64,000 bases of DNA from Coptis chinensis. Its lineage: Eukaryota > Streptophyta > Magnoliopsida > Ranunculales > Ranunculaceae. Both the position numbers and the translations under genes were made by a program. The notes beneath the pieces were generated by a model, which did not search any database, was not told the origin of the DNA, and was given only the letters and a program-made list of their open reading frames with translations. Below, in pieces: positions 49,106-61,146 of the stretch. Numbering within the stretch: the first letter of the stretch is position 1; each line of letters opens with the position of its first letter. Location: NCBI GenBank assembly GCA_015680905.1, contig CM027385.1:24496501-24560500 (forward strand). The letters are read 5' to 3'.

Positions 49106-50395
49106 TCACAAAAAATGGACCAAAAGTCACACATAAAAAAATATCTACTATCTGTTAATTAGAGACCTCTAAAAGAGATTTTTCTCTCTCCTAGGTGGCA
49201 TTATAATAATATGAAATATAGTATTTTCTCTAAACCTATCATACCACGTGGAACCTCATAGTGTTTTTTTTTTCTTTTGGTAACCTTTTTGAAAAGTTTG
49301 AGTGTATTTCCAAATCCTGTTCTCTCTCTATATATTAAAGGGCAAAGTATATCTTTTATCTTAGCCCACGTGGATCTCTTTATGCACCCGATGTATTTCC
49401 TCTCAAGGAACAAACAAACTCAAGATTATTCCTATTATAAATTTCCTCTTACAGTACAAACTCAAGATTCAATTCAAAGGGAACCAAGACCATTACCAAT
49501 GCAAAATTAATAGTGTTTGACGTTATATCCCGCCTGCTCTTCTCCAAAATCATCAAATCACAAATAGAAGAAAACCTTTGCAGGTTATGCCTTTAATCGT
49601 CTTGCATCTTGATGCCTAAAGTTCTTTAAGACCGAACGCATGAAATATGAGGATCAAGTAAAACTTTTCTATAGTTCTTTATCTATTAACTTTCTACGTA
49701 CGTGTCTCTTGAGGCGCGTGTCATACATATGACTATGCCTTTTTTAAGCTATATATATATATATCTTAAAATATATATTTTAGTTTTATCATAGATAAGC
49801 GACAAATAATTCTTTTAGATCTGTACTATAGTTGATTTGATCCAATACTCAGTTTTTTCTTAAATTTGATCCAACATTGTATTTGACTTCCTAATTGATG
49901 GTACAGTATTTGTGAGGAGCATAGGATTTTATAATAGTTTGATTAGTTTCCATTGATTTTTGGCAAGTAGGATTCTAATCACCAATAGTAGAATTGGGCA
50001 AGCATGATCAAGCATCATTGCCTCTCTGCATATTAAGCTTGGCTGCCACAGGTTTGTTTACTGCTAAATGTTATGGTTCTCAACTTCTCAGTCCACTAGG
50101 CTTTGCCTATTATAATCCCACTGGTCAGTACATCGGTATGGCACAGAAAGAATTATTGAACATTGGATCTTCACACTCATCGGATGCTCCCCTGATCCTT
50201 AATGGAATGCTCCCCTAATCCTTTGATGACTGTAAAATGCTTCCTCCATCCCTAACCTTTAGGAAAAATTTAAGATATTTGTAATCAAGTTCTTTATATA
50301 TGCATGCTCAAGTGAAGGATGTAATTGATCATCTTTGTTGTATGTCACCACCAATCGACCACACCGGCAACAAATTTTCGGTAAAAAGGTATGTA
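49106..50395. other. Unassigned region left of Copia-2
   Basis: An ORF-like stretch at 49994-50218 (+) contains CYGSQLLSPLGFAYYNPTGQ, which I do not recognise. Nearby, a frame just before the insertion site reads MSPPIDHTGNKFSVKRYVD. Both may be remnants of a gene interrupted by Copia-2, but this is weak. The rest is AT-rich noncoding DNA. Confidence 0.3.
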
Positions 50396-50400
50396 GACTA

Positions 50401-51066
50401 TGTTGGAATCTTGAATGATATTGTGTCCTCATGGGTTTGAACCCATGACCTTATGTCTCTACTACTATCTAATGTGGGGGGCTTTAGTCCCACATTGGTT
50501 ACTAAACTTAAGTCTTTTAAGTTTATATTGTTTGTGTCCTTATGGAGGGATAGTGTAGAGAAATAGAAGGAGGTGCTCGCGCGCACACAAAGCCGCCTTG
50601 GTTTGGGGGCTCTCGGGAGGTGGGAGCTCCAGAAAACCTTAGTGGACGTCGCGCGCAGGGGGGGATGTGCAAATCCACCCAATTGGGCTTCGAGTACTGG
50701 GCTTTTTTTTGCGGAAATTCTTTTGGTCTTCTTTCCAAAAACTGTTGTTACATTATCTTTCCTTTTCGAGTCCCTTGAGTTGCGAGTATCAGATCTATAA
50801 AACACAGCTCTCTCTTGTTTATAAAAGGGGAGAAAAAACATTATTTTTCATCTTACAAAAAACCATGTCTGGTGTACACTGAGAGTTTCTGCAGAGCAGG
50901 TCATTGGCTGCTGCCTCGCTCTTCCGCTGTTGTATCCTGGGAGACGTACGCTTGAGGCCGGCAGCAACCATACCGGCGGCGTTTTTCATCTTAAGGCCGA
51001 GCACAATCCTCAGTGATAAGTTTTATTTGCATTCTTATTACTGTTTTCGATACTATTTGAATAACA
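50401..51066 (+). repeat. 5' LTR of Copia-2
   Basis: This LTR is 666 bp and begins TGTTGGAATC. It lacks three short segments that are present in the 3' LTR (around positions 50646, 50690 and 50770 here). Outside these gaps the two LTRs differ at only scattered positions, indicating a fairly recent insertion. Confidence 0.93.
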
Positions 51067-51136
51067 ATCTTAAGATGAAAAAACGTTTTATTATCTAGTA
51101 TTGTATTTGTGCTCGTTTGTTTTTTATACTACTGAA

Positions 51137-52068
51137 ATGGAAAAACCTAGTGGTAAGTCTGTCAAACCTGAGATTTTTGATGGTAGAAATTTCAAGCACT
51201 GGCAGATGAAAATGCGGTTTTATCTGACTACTCTAAAACTGGTTGAATGGATTTCGATTGAGAAACCCATTTCAAATGACGATGAAGAAGAACCTGGTCG
51301 TTCTGGTGGTGTGGACAGATGGGAAAAGAAGGATTATTTGTGTCGGAATTATATACTTGATTGTCTTTCTCTTGATTTGTATGATGTTTATGCTGTGTGT
51401 ACGACTGCTACAGAGTTGTGGAATTTACTTGATAAGAAGTATGCTACTGAAGATGCAGGTTCGAAAAAGTTTCTTGTAGGAAAGTTTCTGGAATTCAAGA
51501 TGGAAGATGGAAATTTGTTGTTTCTCAAGTGGAGGAGCTGCAAATAATTATTCATGAGATTTTGCAGGAAGGTTATAAAATCTGCAAAGGTTTCTAGGTT
51601 GCTTCCATCATTGAGAAACTCCCTTCTTTGTGGAAGGAGTACAAAAACAGTCTCAAACATAAGAAGAAAGAGATGACCCTAGAAGATCTGATCGTCAACC
51701 TTCGGATCGAGGAGGACAACAGGAAGGCTGAAATCAATGTGGAGACTACAGAAATGAAGGCTAAGGCTAACCTGGTTGAAGGTAACGCTGCTAGTTCTTC
51801 TAAGTCTAAATCATCTAAATTCCAAGCCAAAAAGAAACCATATGTGAACAAGAATAAACATTCCCAACCTCACTTTAAAAAGAAACCTTACAATCCTGAA
51901 ATTCATTGCTATGTGTGCGGATCACGAGGTCATATAGCCCCGGACTGTAAATTCAAAAAAGGTCCGAATGATGGGAAGAAAGATAAGGCACAAGCAAATG
52001 TAGTTCAGGATGGTAACTTTTTTGCTGTGATTATTGAGGTTAACTTGGTGAGTAACATGACTGATTGA
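51137..52068 (+). pseudogene. Copia-2 gag
   Basis: From ATG 51137 the capsid region reads MEKPSGKSVKPEIFDGRNFK, a typical copia gag start (UBN2 type), with the conserved W of the LTTLKLVEW block. A frameshift near 51530 and a stop near 51595 break it. The reading resumes in another frame at 51604 and keeps a full zinc knuckle, CYVCGSRGHIAPDC (51907-51948, C-x2-C-x4-H-x4-C). The frame then ends at TGA 52066, just before the protease. Gag would have packaged element RNA. Confidence 0.88.
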
Positions 52069-52748
52069 TGGGTAGACACTGGGGCTACCAAACACATCTG
52101 TGGCACCAAAAGTGCATTTGCGTTCTTCACTCCTCTGAGAGAAGGAGAAAGTCTGTTCATGGGTAACTCATCTTCTTCTAGAGTTGAAGGAAAAGGGACT
52201 GTTAATTTGAAGTTCACTTCTGGAAATGTTCTTAATTTGAAAGATGTTCTTTATGTTCCTGATATTAGGAAAAATCTGGTTTCTGGTTCCCTTTTAAGTA
52301 AGAAGGGGTTCAAACTTGTCTTTGAGTCAGACAAATTTGTTCTGACTAAGGGGGGAACCTTTGTGGGTAAAGGTTATTTAGATGAAGGCTTATTTAAGCT
52401 CAATGTAACTGATTTTGAATTTAATAAAGCATCTACTTCTTCTTATATGGTTTAGTCATTTGATCTGTGGCAGAGAGGAAAAATAGGACTCTCAAAGATA
52501 TGATCAATAGTTCTGGGGCTTCTATGAACCTATGGGGGGAGGCTTTGCTAATGGCCTGTTATATTCTGAATAAGATACCTTTTAAAGACACAGATAAAAC
52601 TCCATATGAGATGTGGAAAAATAGGACACCGTCTTATAAATTCTTTAAAGTGTGGGGGTGTTTGGCTAAGGTGTCTATACCAACACCCAAGAGGACTAAA
52701 CTTGGCCCTAAAACTGTAGATTGTGTCTTTATTGGGTATGCAATGTAA
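52069..52748 (+). pseudogene. Copia-2 protease and remnant integrase (core deleted)
   Basis: [11 protein letters not shown] (52069 onward) is the aspartic protease active site. [20 protein letters not shown] marks its C-terminal part. At about 52467 the sequence jumps from the end of that region to AERKNRTLKDMI, deep in the integrase. The zinc-binding module and two of the catalytic acidic residues are therefore absent. The later blocks YILNKIPFKDTDKTPYEMW and PSYKFFKVWGC confirm the integrase C-terminal region. The join lacks the ~130 codons expected in this family. Confidence 0.85.
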
Positions 52749-54500
52749 TAGCAAATACTGAGGTTTTAGTTTTCAAATATAAAAATAAATTTGTTGATGA
52801 TAATACCATTATTGAGTCTAGGGATCTTTGTCTTTTTGAGGATAAATTCCCATTCATTGAGAGATCCGGAGGGACTTGAAGTTCTTCTAGACTTGCTCCT
52901 AGAGTTCGAGAAGATTCTTCTCAAAAGATGAAATTGAACTCGGGAGAGAGCAAGAGACCTAGGATTAACACCTCTTTTGGACCTGATTTCCTTACTTTCT
53001 TGGTAGAGGATGATCCTCGGACCTATTCGTGAGGCCATGTCATCTTCCTCGATGCCATTTTTTGGAGGGAGGCCATTCTAAGTGAATATGAGTCCATTAT
53101 AACCAATAACACTTGGGAGCTGGTTGAGTTGCCCCCTGGTTGTAAAACTATTGGGAATAAATGGTTATTTAGAAATAAACTTAAGGCAGATGGATCCATT
53201 GATAAATATAAAGCGAGATTAGTAGCAAAAGGCTATAAACAGAGAAAAGGGTTTGATTTCTTTGATACTTACTCTCCTGTGACAAGGATTACATCTATTA
53301 GAATGTTAATAGCTTTTGATTCTACTCATAATCTCGTAATTCACCAAATGGATGTCAAAACGGCATTTCTATATGGGGAATTACAAGAGGAGATATATAT
53401 GGATCAGCCAGAAAGTTTTGTTTTAGAAGGCCTTGAGAGAAAAGTTTGTAGACTAAAGAAATCTCTTTACGGTCTCAAACAAGCTCCTAAACAGTGGCAT
53501 GAGAAATTTGACAATGTGTTAATCTCTAATGGGTTTAATATAAATGAGGCAGATAAATGCATTTATTGTAAATTTGAGGAACAATCTAGTGTAATTATCT
53601 GTTTATATGTGGATGACATGTTGATCATTGGAACCAGTTTAGAAACCGTCAATAAGACTAAATCTTTTTTGAGTAAGCATTTTGACATGAAAGATTTGGG
53701 TATTGCTGATGTCATTCTTGGCATTAAGATTGTGTATAATTCTGATGGAATTAATTTGACTCAATCTCATTATGTAGAGAAAATGCTTAAAAGATTTAAT
53801 CAATTTGACTATGTACCTGCCAGAACACCATATGATCCTAGTATACATTTGACAAAAAATATTGGATCAGGTGTATCTCCTTTAGAGTTTCTAGGGTTAT
53901 AGGCAGTCTCATGTATCTCATGAACTGCACTAGACCAAACATAGCTTACGCCGTAAGCAAACTCAGTAGATACACTATAAATCCCAGCAATGAGCATTGG
54001 GATGCTCTTATCAGAGTATTGAGATATTTGAAATATACTTCAAATTATGGTGTTCATTATGGCGGATATCCAAATTGCGGCTTGAGGGGTACAGTGATGC
54101 CAATTGGATTGCCGATTCTCGAAATCTAAATCCACCGATGGCTATGTGTTCACTATGGCGGGGTGCGGTCTTGGAAAATCATCTAAGCAAACTTGCATTG
54201 CCCGTTCCACTATGGATTCTCGAGTTTATAGCTTTAGACAAAGCTAGTGAGGAAGCAGAGGGATCGGGAATTTTTGATGGATATCCCGCTTTGGCCTAAA
54301 CTTGTTCCACCTGTCTCTATTCACTGTGATAGCCAAGCTGCTATCTTGAGGGCAAAAAATACTTCCTATAATGGGAAATCTCGACATATTAAATTGAAGA
54401 CATAACATCTTGTCGCGACAGTTGTTAAGAGATGGGATCATAGCTATTGACTTTGTGAGGTCAAAAGAAAATTTAGGCGATCCTTTAACTAAAAGCGCCC
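52749..54500 (+). pseudogene. Copia-2 reverse transcriptase and RNase H
   Basis: A 257-codon open frame (53129-53902) holds most of the reverse transcriptase: NKWLFRNKLKADGSIDKYKA, QMDVKTAFLYGELQEEIYM, YGLKQAP and the catalytic LYVDD (YVDD at 53606-53617). RNase H follows in pieces: MNCTRPNIAYAVSKLSRY (53914 onward), SDANWIADS (about 54095) and SRHIKLK (about 54380). Frames shift near 53900 and 54090, with stops near 54400. The enzyme would have copied element RNA into DNA. It is not intact here. Confidence 0.9.
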
Positions 54501-55148
54501 GCTAGAGAGGTTTTTAGTACATCGAGGGGGATGGGGCTAAAGTCTATTAAAGACTAAGCCTGTTTATTTAAATCACCGATAACTGACACCCAACCTTTGT
54601 GAATGGAGATCCCAGGATCAAGGTTCAATGGGGAAACGAGTTATCTGCGTGATTTGTGGGGGTACTACACCTAGAGTGAAAACTCTGTACCCATCCCTAT
54701 GATGTAGTAGTACCTTCTGTATCTTTTAAAAGATGAGTGAATACTCTTAATGCTTTCTATAGCTAGTTTTTCCAGTGGGGTGTAATGATACAGTACACTC
54801 CTGATAGAGGCACCTATATGAGTGAGGAAGTAAAGCCGCTTCTTATGAGAACTTATAGGCTTGTTCTCTAGAGCACTCATGAAACCTGGGAAGCTCATGG
54901 CTATATGACCACAACTGAGGGAACTCTATGATGATTTTTGAAGTTATGTGTGTTACCTGTTGACTTGGATTACATATATGTTGAACAATTCAAGACTAAG
55001 GTCACTGGTCAATTAGTAATCCCGACAGACAAACACCAAGCGAAGGTTCAAGTCGTATGACACCTTCAGCCCATTCATAACTTTTTCATACTCCAGACAT
55101 TCTTCTTTTTTTCTTCTGTTTCTTTATAACTTCATTCATGTGGGGGAT
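54501..55148. other. Copia-2 3' untranslated region and polypurine tract
   Basis: Noncoding DNA ending in catgtgggggat (55137-55148) immediately before the 3' LTR. This G-rich purine run is the polypurine tract. Confidence 0.75.
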
Positions 55149-55917
55149 TGTTGGAATCTTGAATGATATTGTGTCCTCATGGGTTTGAACCCATGACCTT
55201 ATGTCTCTACTACTCTCTAATGTGGGGGGCTTTAGTCCCACATTGGTTACTAAACTTAAGTCTTTTAAGTTTATATTGTTTGTGTCCTTATGGAGGGATA
55301 GTGTAGAGAGATACAAGGAGGTGCTCTCACGCACACAAGGCCGCCTTGGTTTGGGGGCTCTCGGGAGGTGGGAGCTCCAGAAAACCTTAGTGCGCGTGTA
55401 CCCACACACGTCGCGCGCAGGGGGGGGGGGGCAAATCCACCCAATTGGGCTTCGCGTGGGTGCGAGTACTGGGCTTATTTTTGCGGAAATTCTTTTGGTC
55501 TTCTTTCCAAAAACTATTGTTACATTATCTTTCCTTTTCTGATCGAGTCAAAACATTTTACTCGCATTTTCTCTCGCTCATTAAAAACTTGCCAGTAGAG
55601 GAGTCGTGACTCTCGCCTTGAGTTGCGAGTATCAGATCTATAAAACATAGCTCTCTCTTGTTTATAAAAGGGGGGAAAAAGCATTATTTTTCATCTTACA
55701 AAAAACCATGTCTGGAGTACACTTAGAGTTTCTGCAGAGCAGGTCATTGGCTGGTGCCTCGCTCTTCCGCTGTTGTATCCTGGGAGACGTACGCTTGAGG
55801 CCGGCAGCAACCATACCGGCGGTGTTTTTTGTCTTAAGGAAATTGTGCCGAGCACAATCCTCAGTGATAAGTTTTATTTGCATTCTTATTACTGTTTTCG
55901 ATACTATTTGAATAACA
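55149..55917 (+). repeat. 3' LTR of Copia-2
   Basis: This LTR is 769 bp and matches 50401-51066 over its length apart from the extra segments missing in the 5' copy. It ends ATTTGAATAACA. A G-run (55422-55432) lies inside. It is followed by GACTA, the right target duplication. Confidence 0.93.
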
Positions 55918-55922
55918 GACTA

Positions 55923-57527
55923 CTGATCATATGAGGAATCTTTAGGCAAGGAAGATTAGTTAAAATTAAAAGATGCAATGTCTATTCCTTGTTAAGAATT
56001 CATTGGTATTATTTTCAAATTATTTTGCATGTACGTGATTCACTTCTCTATATATTTTCATGCTTGCTTTTACAACACCATTGAAAGTGAAAAATCAATA
56101 TATATGTGATGACATTAAGTTGAGCAAATCTTTTGAAAGTTTGATGTTAAATACCTTAGCAAGACTAAGTGTTCGAGGAAATATATATTGTTATTAGCTT
56201 ATTTATGTTTTTTTTATTTGGTCATATCATGACAAATAAGCACTATCACTAACACTAGCACTACCTATTATTATAAAAGAAGTAGACCAGATGCAAGTAT
56301 ATAATATTTGTACTCGATAACACTATCCTTGGTCATATATTTCTTAAATACTGAAAAGTTCTTTGAAATTTCTTAACTACTTGCATATATAACTGTCACA
56401 ACGTTTTTTGTATTATGGTGTTTTGTCCCGCCACCTATTTTGTACCTCAGTAGAACTTTGGATACATGCCAATCTTTTACCCTATAAATTCAAATTGAAT
56501 GTTTTGCACTGCAAACTTACTTAGTGGTTGTTTGATCTGATAGCCTTAACCTTTGAAGTTAGTGACTAAGATCCTGTTTGATAATCAAGTAGGTAATATG
56601 AGTTAGATAGATAACCATAGAAGTTTGCACTATAAGAGTTTGTATCAAATTAAGTAGGAACACTTGGTGTAGATGTTGGTGTTTACTGGACTACGACCTG
56701 AGGATTTGGAAGATAGGGAATGGCCGTACTCTTCTTGGGATAAGAGTTGCCTACGTATCAAGTTTTTCGGGGTAAACTTGAATCAAGCCTTATGTAGTTA
56801 ATCTCTCTCTATTTATAGATGTGTGCTTTGACCGTTATGAATTGTAGATCCACCTTGTGTGCTATCTTGATGATTTGCCATTAATCTGCTGTTACAAAGT
56901 TAATGCTTCCTTGATTGTGGCGTTGATTGAGCTCCAAGATTGCGCTAGTTGATATCCTTCCATAAATGGTCATGAATCGATGCTTGGACGACACGGGTGT
57001 TGGGTCATTGGGTACAGTCTGATGGTGTTGGACGACCTGAAAGAGGACGACCTGTTATATGGACACGTGTACTGTAGTGTGGAACAGAGGGTACTTACAC
57101 AGCCCGCTTTATTTTTTTATTTGTTCTTTAGACAGCTGTTGCGTGGAACAAGAACGGTTAAAAAGTAAAGTTTGAAAGCACGTGTCTGACAACTATTTTG
57201 TTTTGAATATAGGTTTCGGAGAATGTGCGGGAACTGTTGGGCTAGATTCGTGGGCCAGAAATTACGGCGATTTGTGGGCGAGTAATGATTTAGGTTTTGG
57301 GAACACGAAACATTTTTTGAAAGTCTCGAGGTTTTGGGTAGTTGAGTGTTTTGACTTGTAAAGCGTTTTTGTCTGTTCATTTTTTTTTCAAGCAAAGGAA
57401 AAAAAGAAAAAAAACCAGAGTGAAAGAAAGAAAAGAAAGAAAAGAAAGAAAACTTCTCTTCCTTTGCTATCAGGTTCGTGTTTCCACTTAAAAAATTTAA
57501 TCTTTTCTTCTTTCTTTGATTTGTGCA
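55923..57527. other. Noncoding region upstream of the gag-like pseudogene
   Basis: The left part (to about 56650) is AT-rich with nothing recognised. From about 56670 to 57130 the composition changes (agttgcctacgtatcaagtt; tatttatag near 56811), and this may be an LTR or leader of the gypsy-type element that follows. Borders could not be fixed. Confidence 0.4.
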
Positions 57528-58610
57528 ATGTCTATGACTAGTGATAGTTTGAATGGTGAGGTTGAAGTTGATGAATGGAGAGAGAGAATGGTAAGTGATG
57601 AAGAGGTTGATGATAGGGTTAGTAGTGGTGCAGAGACTTCATCGTCTTCATCGTTGGAGACGATAGATGTGAGGAAGCCTAAGTCGGAGGATTGCTATGT
57701 AGCTCTGAGGGAGGAGTTTGGTTGGGTGGAGTCCAACCTGGCCATGTACGACCTGAGTGAGGAGAGGAATTTGTATGGAGATGACTACGTTCCTTGGGGT
57801 GGAGGAGTTGTTGTTTGTTACGGATAGTTGAAGGCTGGGATGAGGTTGCCTTTTTCTCGTCTTACTGTGGAGGTGTTGAACTTTTTGGGGAAAGCCCATT
57901 GTCAGTTCGTAAGGAACAGTTGGAGGATTCTCCATGTGTTGGATCTGTTGAATGATAGGGGTTATAACATCTGTTTATCGGATGTGATGGAGCACATTGT
58001 TGGGAGGAGGTCGGGTGCTTTGAATTTCAGTTTTCATGTCTTTAAGGGGAAGTCTCCTGTTATCATGGGGGTGAGCAAGAAGGAATGAGGGTGTAGGCCG
58101 TTGTTGGATGTGGGTAGATATTGTCCTCTTAGTTTGGAGATTGAGAATTGTGTTGTACAGTTGCCTGGTAGGTCGTTGGTTTTAGGTTGTAATGCGTGTA
58201 TGGTATATCATAATTTGGACGTTCTGATGTATTTGGTTTGTTTTTGCAGAGATCAACATTCGTTTTCGTACTAAGGCCGGTGTTATTGAAAGGTTTGCTT
58301 GTTTGAGCTTGGAGGAGAAATAAGCATTGTTGGGGGAGGTTGCGCATTATTTTAAGAGGCGCGGAGAAGAGAAGATCAACCGTAAGAGGCTGGAGCAAAA
58401 AGCGAGGGCTCGCAAAGCTGTGGTTGCTATCTCTAATTTTAGCTTGAAATTTGTCATGGAGAGGGAGAGCCAAAAGAAAGCATCTATTTCTGGAGTGAAA
58501 AGGGCGAGGTCTTTGGTGACAAACCATTCAGGGAGCTAGGATGGTGGTGGAGCCGCTGAAAGCCGCTAAAGGCGGTGAGGACGGCTGGAGGAGTGACGCA
58601 ATCTAAACGC

Positions 58611-58688
58611 TCTGAGTTGGGTGACGCAAATCGTTTGGCATCCCAACGTTCTGAGTTGGGTGACGCAAATCGTTTGGCATCCCAACGA
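58611..58688 (+). repeat. 39-bp in-frame tandem repeat
   Basis: Two 39-bp copies (tctgagttgggtgacgcaaa, then tcgtttggcatcccaacg) that differ at no more than one base, followed by a diverged third. The unit is a multiple of three, so it repeats 13 residues in the gag-like ORF. Confidence 0.9.
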
Positions 58689-59583
58689 TCTGAGCTGGGG
58701 GATGGAGGACGCTCTGCATCCAACCACTTCTCCTCTGGTGATGCAGATTGCTCTGCATCCAACTGCTTCTCCTCTGGAGATGCGGGTGTTGGAAGTGTTG
58801 GTGGTGTTGCTGCTGGTGGGAGTGCTGGTGGAGAGGGTGATGCTCCCACTTCGTTGCGGAGGCCTGTTCTGAAGAGGCGCTCCGAAGTGGTTGAGTCGGA
58901 GGGGGCTAAGAGGGCCCGAATTAAGTCTGAGGAACGACCTAGTACTGTTGAGGGTCGAACTTCATCAGGTCAGGTTCATCTGAATAAGATGAACTTAATT
59001 GATTTGGCTGCTGATGCTGGGGTGGCTGAAGCCCGTGGAAAGAAGAAGGTTGATGATGTTGAGCCTGCTTCTAAACAGTGCAAGGGGTCAGGAAGTGTGG
59101 ACCCAAGTAAGAAGAGTGCAAGTGACATTTTGAATAGGTTGGTTATGTATGACGACCCTGTTAGTGGGTTGAGGAAGTTTGTGGAGAATGGAGACTGTAG
59201 CTTCAAGTCCAAGTTGATTGCTGGGGGTTGCTGGAGAGTATTGTGCTTGATGGGGATAGGCGTAAGCTTGATGGTAAGGATTTAGATGTGAGCTTGCAGG
59301 AGATGGATCGGTCGCTGTGCTATGTGAGTGTTCTTCTGTTCTGAGCTTGCTTCTTTTGGGTTTTGTCAATTTTGATCCCATCTAATCTCTAAATATATCT
59401 TTTTTTTGTTAGGTTCTGGCCATGTACATGAAGTTGAGGGAGATAGCGTCTTACTAAATCTGTACAAGAATGAGTTGGATGCCAGCAAGCAAGCTTATAG
59501 AAAGCTGGTGGCCGAGCAGCAAGTGGAGATGGCTGAGGTTGCAGGGCTGAGGGCTCAGGTGCAAGAGTTGGGTGGGAAAGTGG

Positions 59584-60845
59584 TGATAGGGTTATATACT
59601 AAAAGCATTACTTTTGTATTAACTCTAATTCTTTATATTTTGAATGAGAATCATATAGGCAAATGTTATGCATATTATATATGTTATTAGTTATATGCAT
59701 GTGTCTAATACTTTATGTTGTAGATGATATGGTGTGAACACAATGTAAGATCATATCATCGCATACCTTATAAAGTATAAGTAATCGTTCACAACCTATA
59801 TGGATTTGGACAAACCATTAGTATGGTTGTAGTATAATCTGGTATTAGTCTATCTTGACTATAGGATTACACTAGTACATTTTGTGTGTATTGAACAGGA
59901 CTAAGTGAGGTTGTTTCTCCTTATACTGACTATATAAGAGAACAAACGCCTCTATTATTATAAATGCTTGTCTTCCCAATCCGGATATAATAATGGGCAC
60001 TTACATACATTGTACATTGCTTTAAATCATCAATGAGTGAGATTCATTGGTGGATCAACAAACTCGATGGATTAGGTAATGACATTGTATGTAAAGTGTG
60101 CTGTTGATTATAGAAGGAATCTGTGTCCCACAAGAAGTCGGGTTGATGATGTCCCCTTGAGGAGCTCAAAAAGGTTGTCATGTAAACCCTGTAGGTGGAT
60201 TTATTCCGACATGACAATGAGGTTGAGTGGTACTACTCAAGGACATAAGAAGTTGATTAATGTAGTTGTCAGTAACTTGACTTAATCAACGGACATTCGA
60301 TATCTTAAACATGGGGAGATCAACAAGCATATAATATGGAGCCCATAAACGCTGACACGTAATTTGGGATTAGGGCGGTAGTGCAACAATGGCCTTTAGT
60401 GGAATAAGCCATTTGTTGATGGACTTGGGCCGTGTGTTTTGGGCGAACATGGGAAGCCTAAGCCTGTCAGAAGGCCCAACCCTAATTTCTCCTCATGGTC
60501 CCTGTTGTATAAATTGAATACTCTCTCTCTAGCCGAAATTCACTATTCATCTGAACAGAAAAAAAGGCAAGGAAAGATAGATCCAAAATTGGATCTAGCT
60601 TTGTGAGAAAGGAGGGGATTGGTAGATTGTTGTCCACACAACGTCAAATCTATTCTAAAGGAATACAATAGAAGATCAAGGGGTTGATTGTTGATTCGGA
60701 TTCATAAAGCTTGGATTCTCAGAGTTATCAAACCGGATCTAAAAGGTATGTTCTTTATCACAAATCGTGGACACCCATTGATTCCGCTGTGCGTGGTGTT
60801 CGCGGTTTGTAGAAATATTTGATTATGATAATAATGGTTCCTACA
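59584..60845 (+). mobile_element. Solo LTR S1 (copia-like), inserted in the gag-like gene
   Basis: The 1262-bp unit starts TGATAGGGTTATATAC and ends GGTTCCTACA. It is flanked by a perfect 5-bp duplication, AGTGG (59579-59583 and 60846-60850). No internal retroelement coding sequence is present, so it is a solo LTR left by LTR-LTR recombination. Its partner S2 lies at 61609-62872. A TATA-like tataaattg is near 60507. A 68-codon ORF at 60079-60285 is also found in S2. Confidence 0.93.
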
Positions 60846-61146
60846 AGTGGCTCTGTTGCAACACTCTCTTGACTTTGCAAAGCTGGAGGTTCAGCAATGG
60901 GTTGCCGAGTGCAAGAAGCAGCGGGCCGTTGCTGAACAAGCTGAGACTGAATAGAACAACCTGGTTGATTTGGTGGAGGGTGGTTATACTTACGTTCTAG
61001 TAGATGATTATTTGGATCTAGATCGTAGGTATGAGCTCCCAAGATGTCGATTGAAAGTTGAAGCTCGCAACGCAATTAATCCGCTGACGATACTGGTGTA
61101 GATACAAGTAGACGATCTGACCGACCTAGGTGCTGTTCCGGCTACC

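Larger units (their letters stand above)
50396..55922 (+). mobile_element. Copia-2, complete LTR insertion (Ty1/copia), internally deleted
   Basis: The element runs from TGTTGGAATC at 50401 to ATAACA at 55917. It is flanked by a perfect GACTA duplication (50396-50400 and 55918-55922). It has two LTRs, a polypurine tract and gag-pol in one orientation. It cannot move on its own, because the integrase core is missing and several stops and frameshifts are present. A standard tRNA-Met primer site was not recognised after the 5' LTR. Confidence 0.95.
57528..61105 (+). pseudogene. Gypsy-type gag-like gene (PF04195-like), split by solo LTR S1
   Basis: From ATG 57528 the first block is acidic and Ser-rich and reaches a stop at 57827. 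The next frame, AGMRLPFSRLTVEVLNFLGK then QFVRNSWRILHVLDLLNDRG, matches the 'putative gypsy type transposon' domain as I recall it. Later parts are a basic segment (58330-58539), an ORF with repeated SELGDANRLASQR units and basic, nuclear-signal-like runs (58575-59285), and a coiled-coil-like block (59406-59580, LVAEQQVEMAEVAGLRAQVQ). Solo LTR S1 then interrupts. The coiled coil continues from 60846 (ALLQHSLDFAKLEVQQWVAE). An intron is likely at about 59320-59411. Stops and frameshifts make it non-functional. Confidence 0.75.

Noticed and set aside
51067-51100. Primer-binding site after the Copia-2 5' LTR
   Set aside because: No match to the usual tRNA-Met complement was seen; assigning another tRNA by eye would be guesswork.
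58484-58849. Minus-strand Pro/Ser-rich ORF with repeated units
   Set aside because: Its repeats are the reverse reading of the 39-bp tandem repeat in the gag-like ORF on the plus strand.
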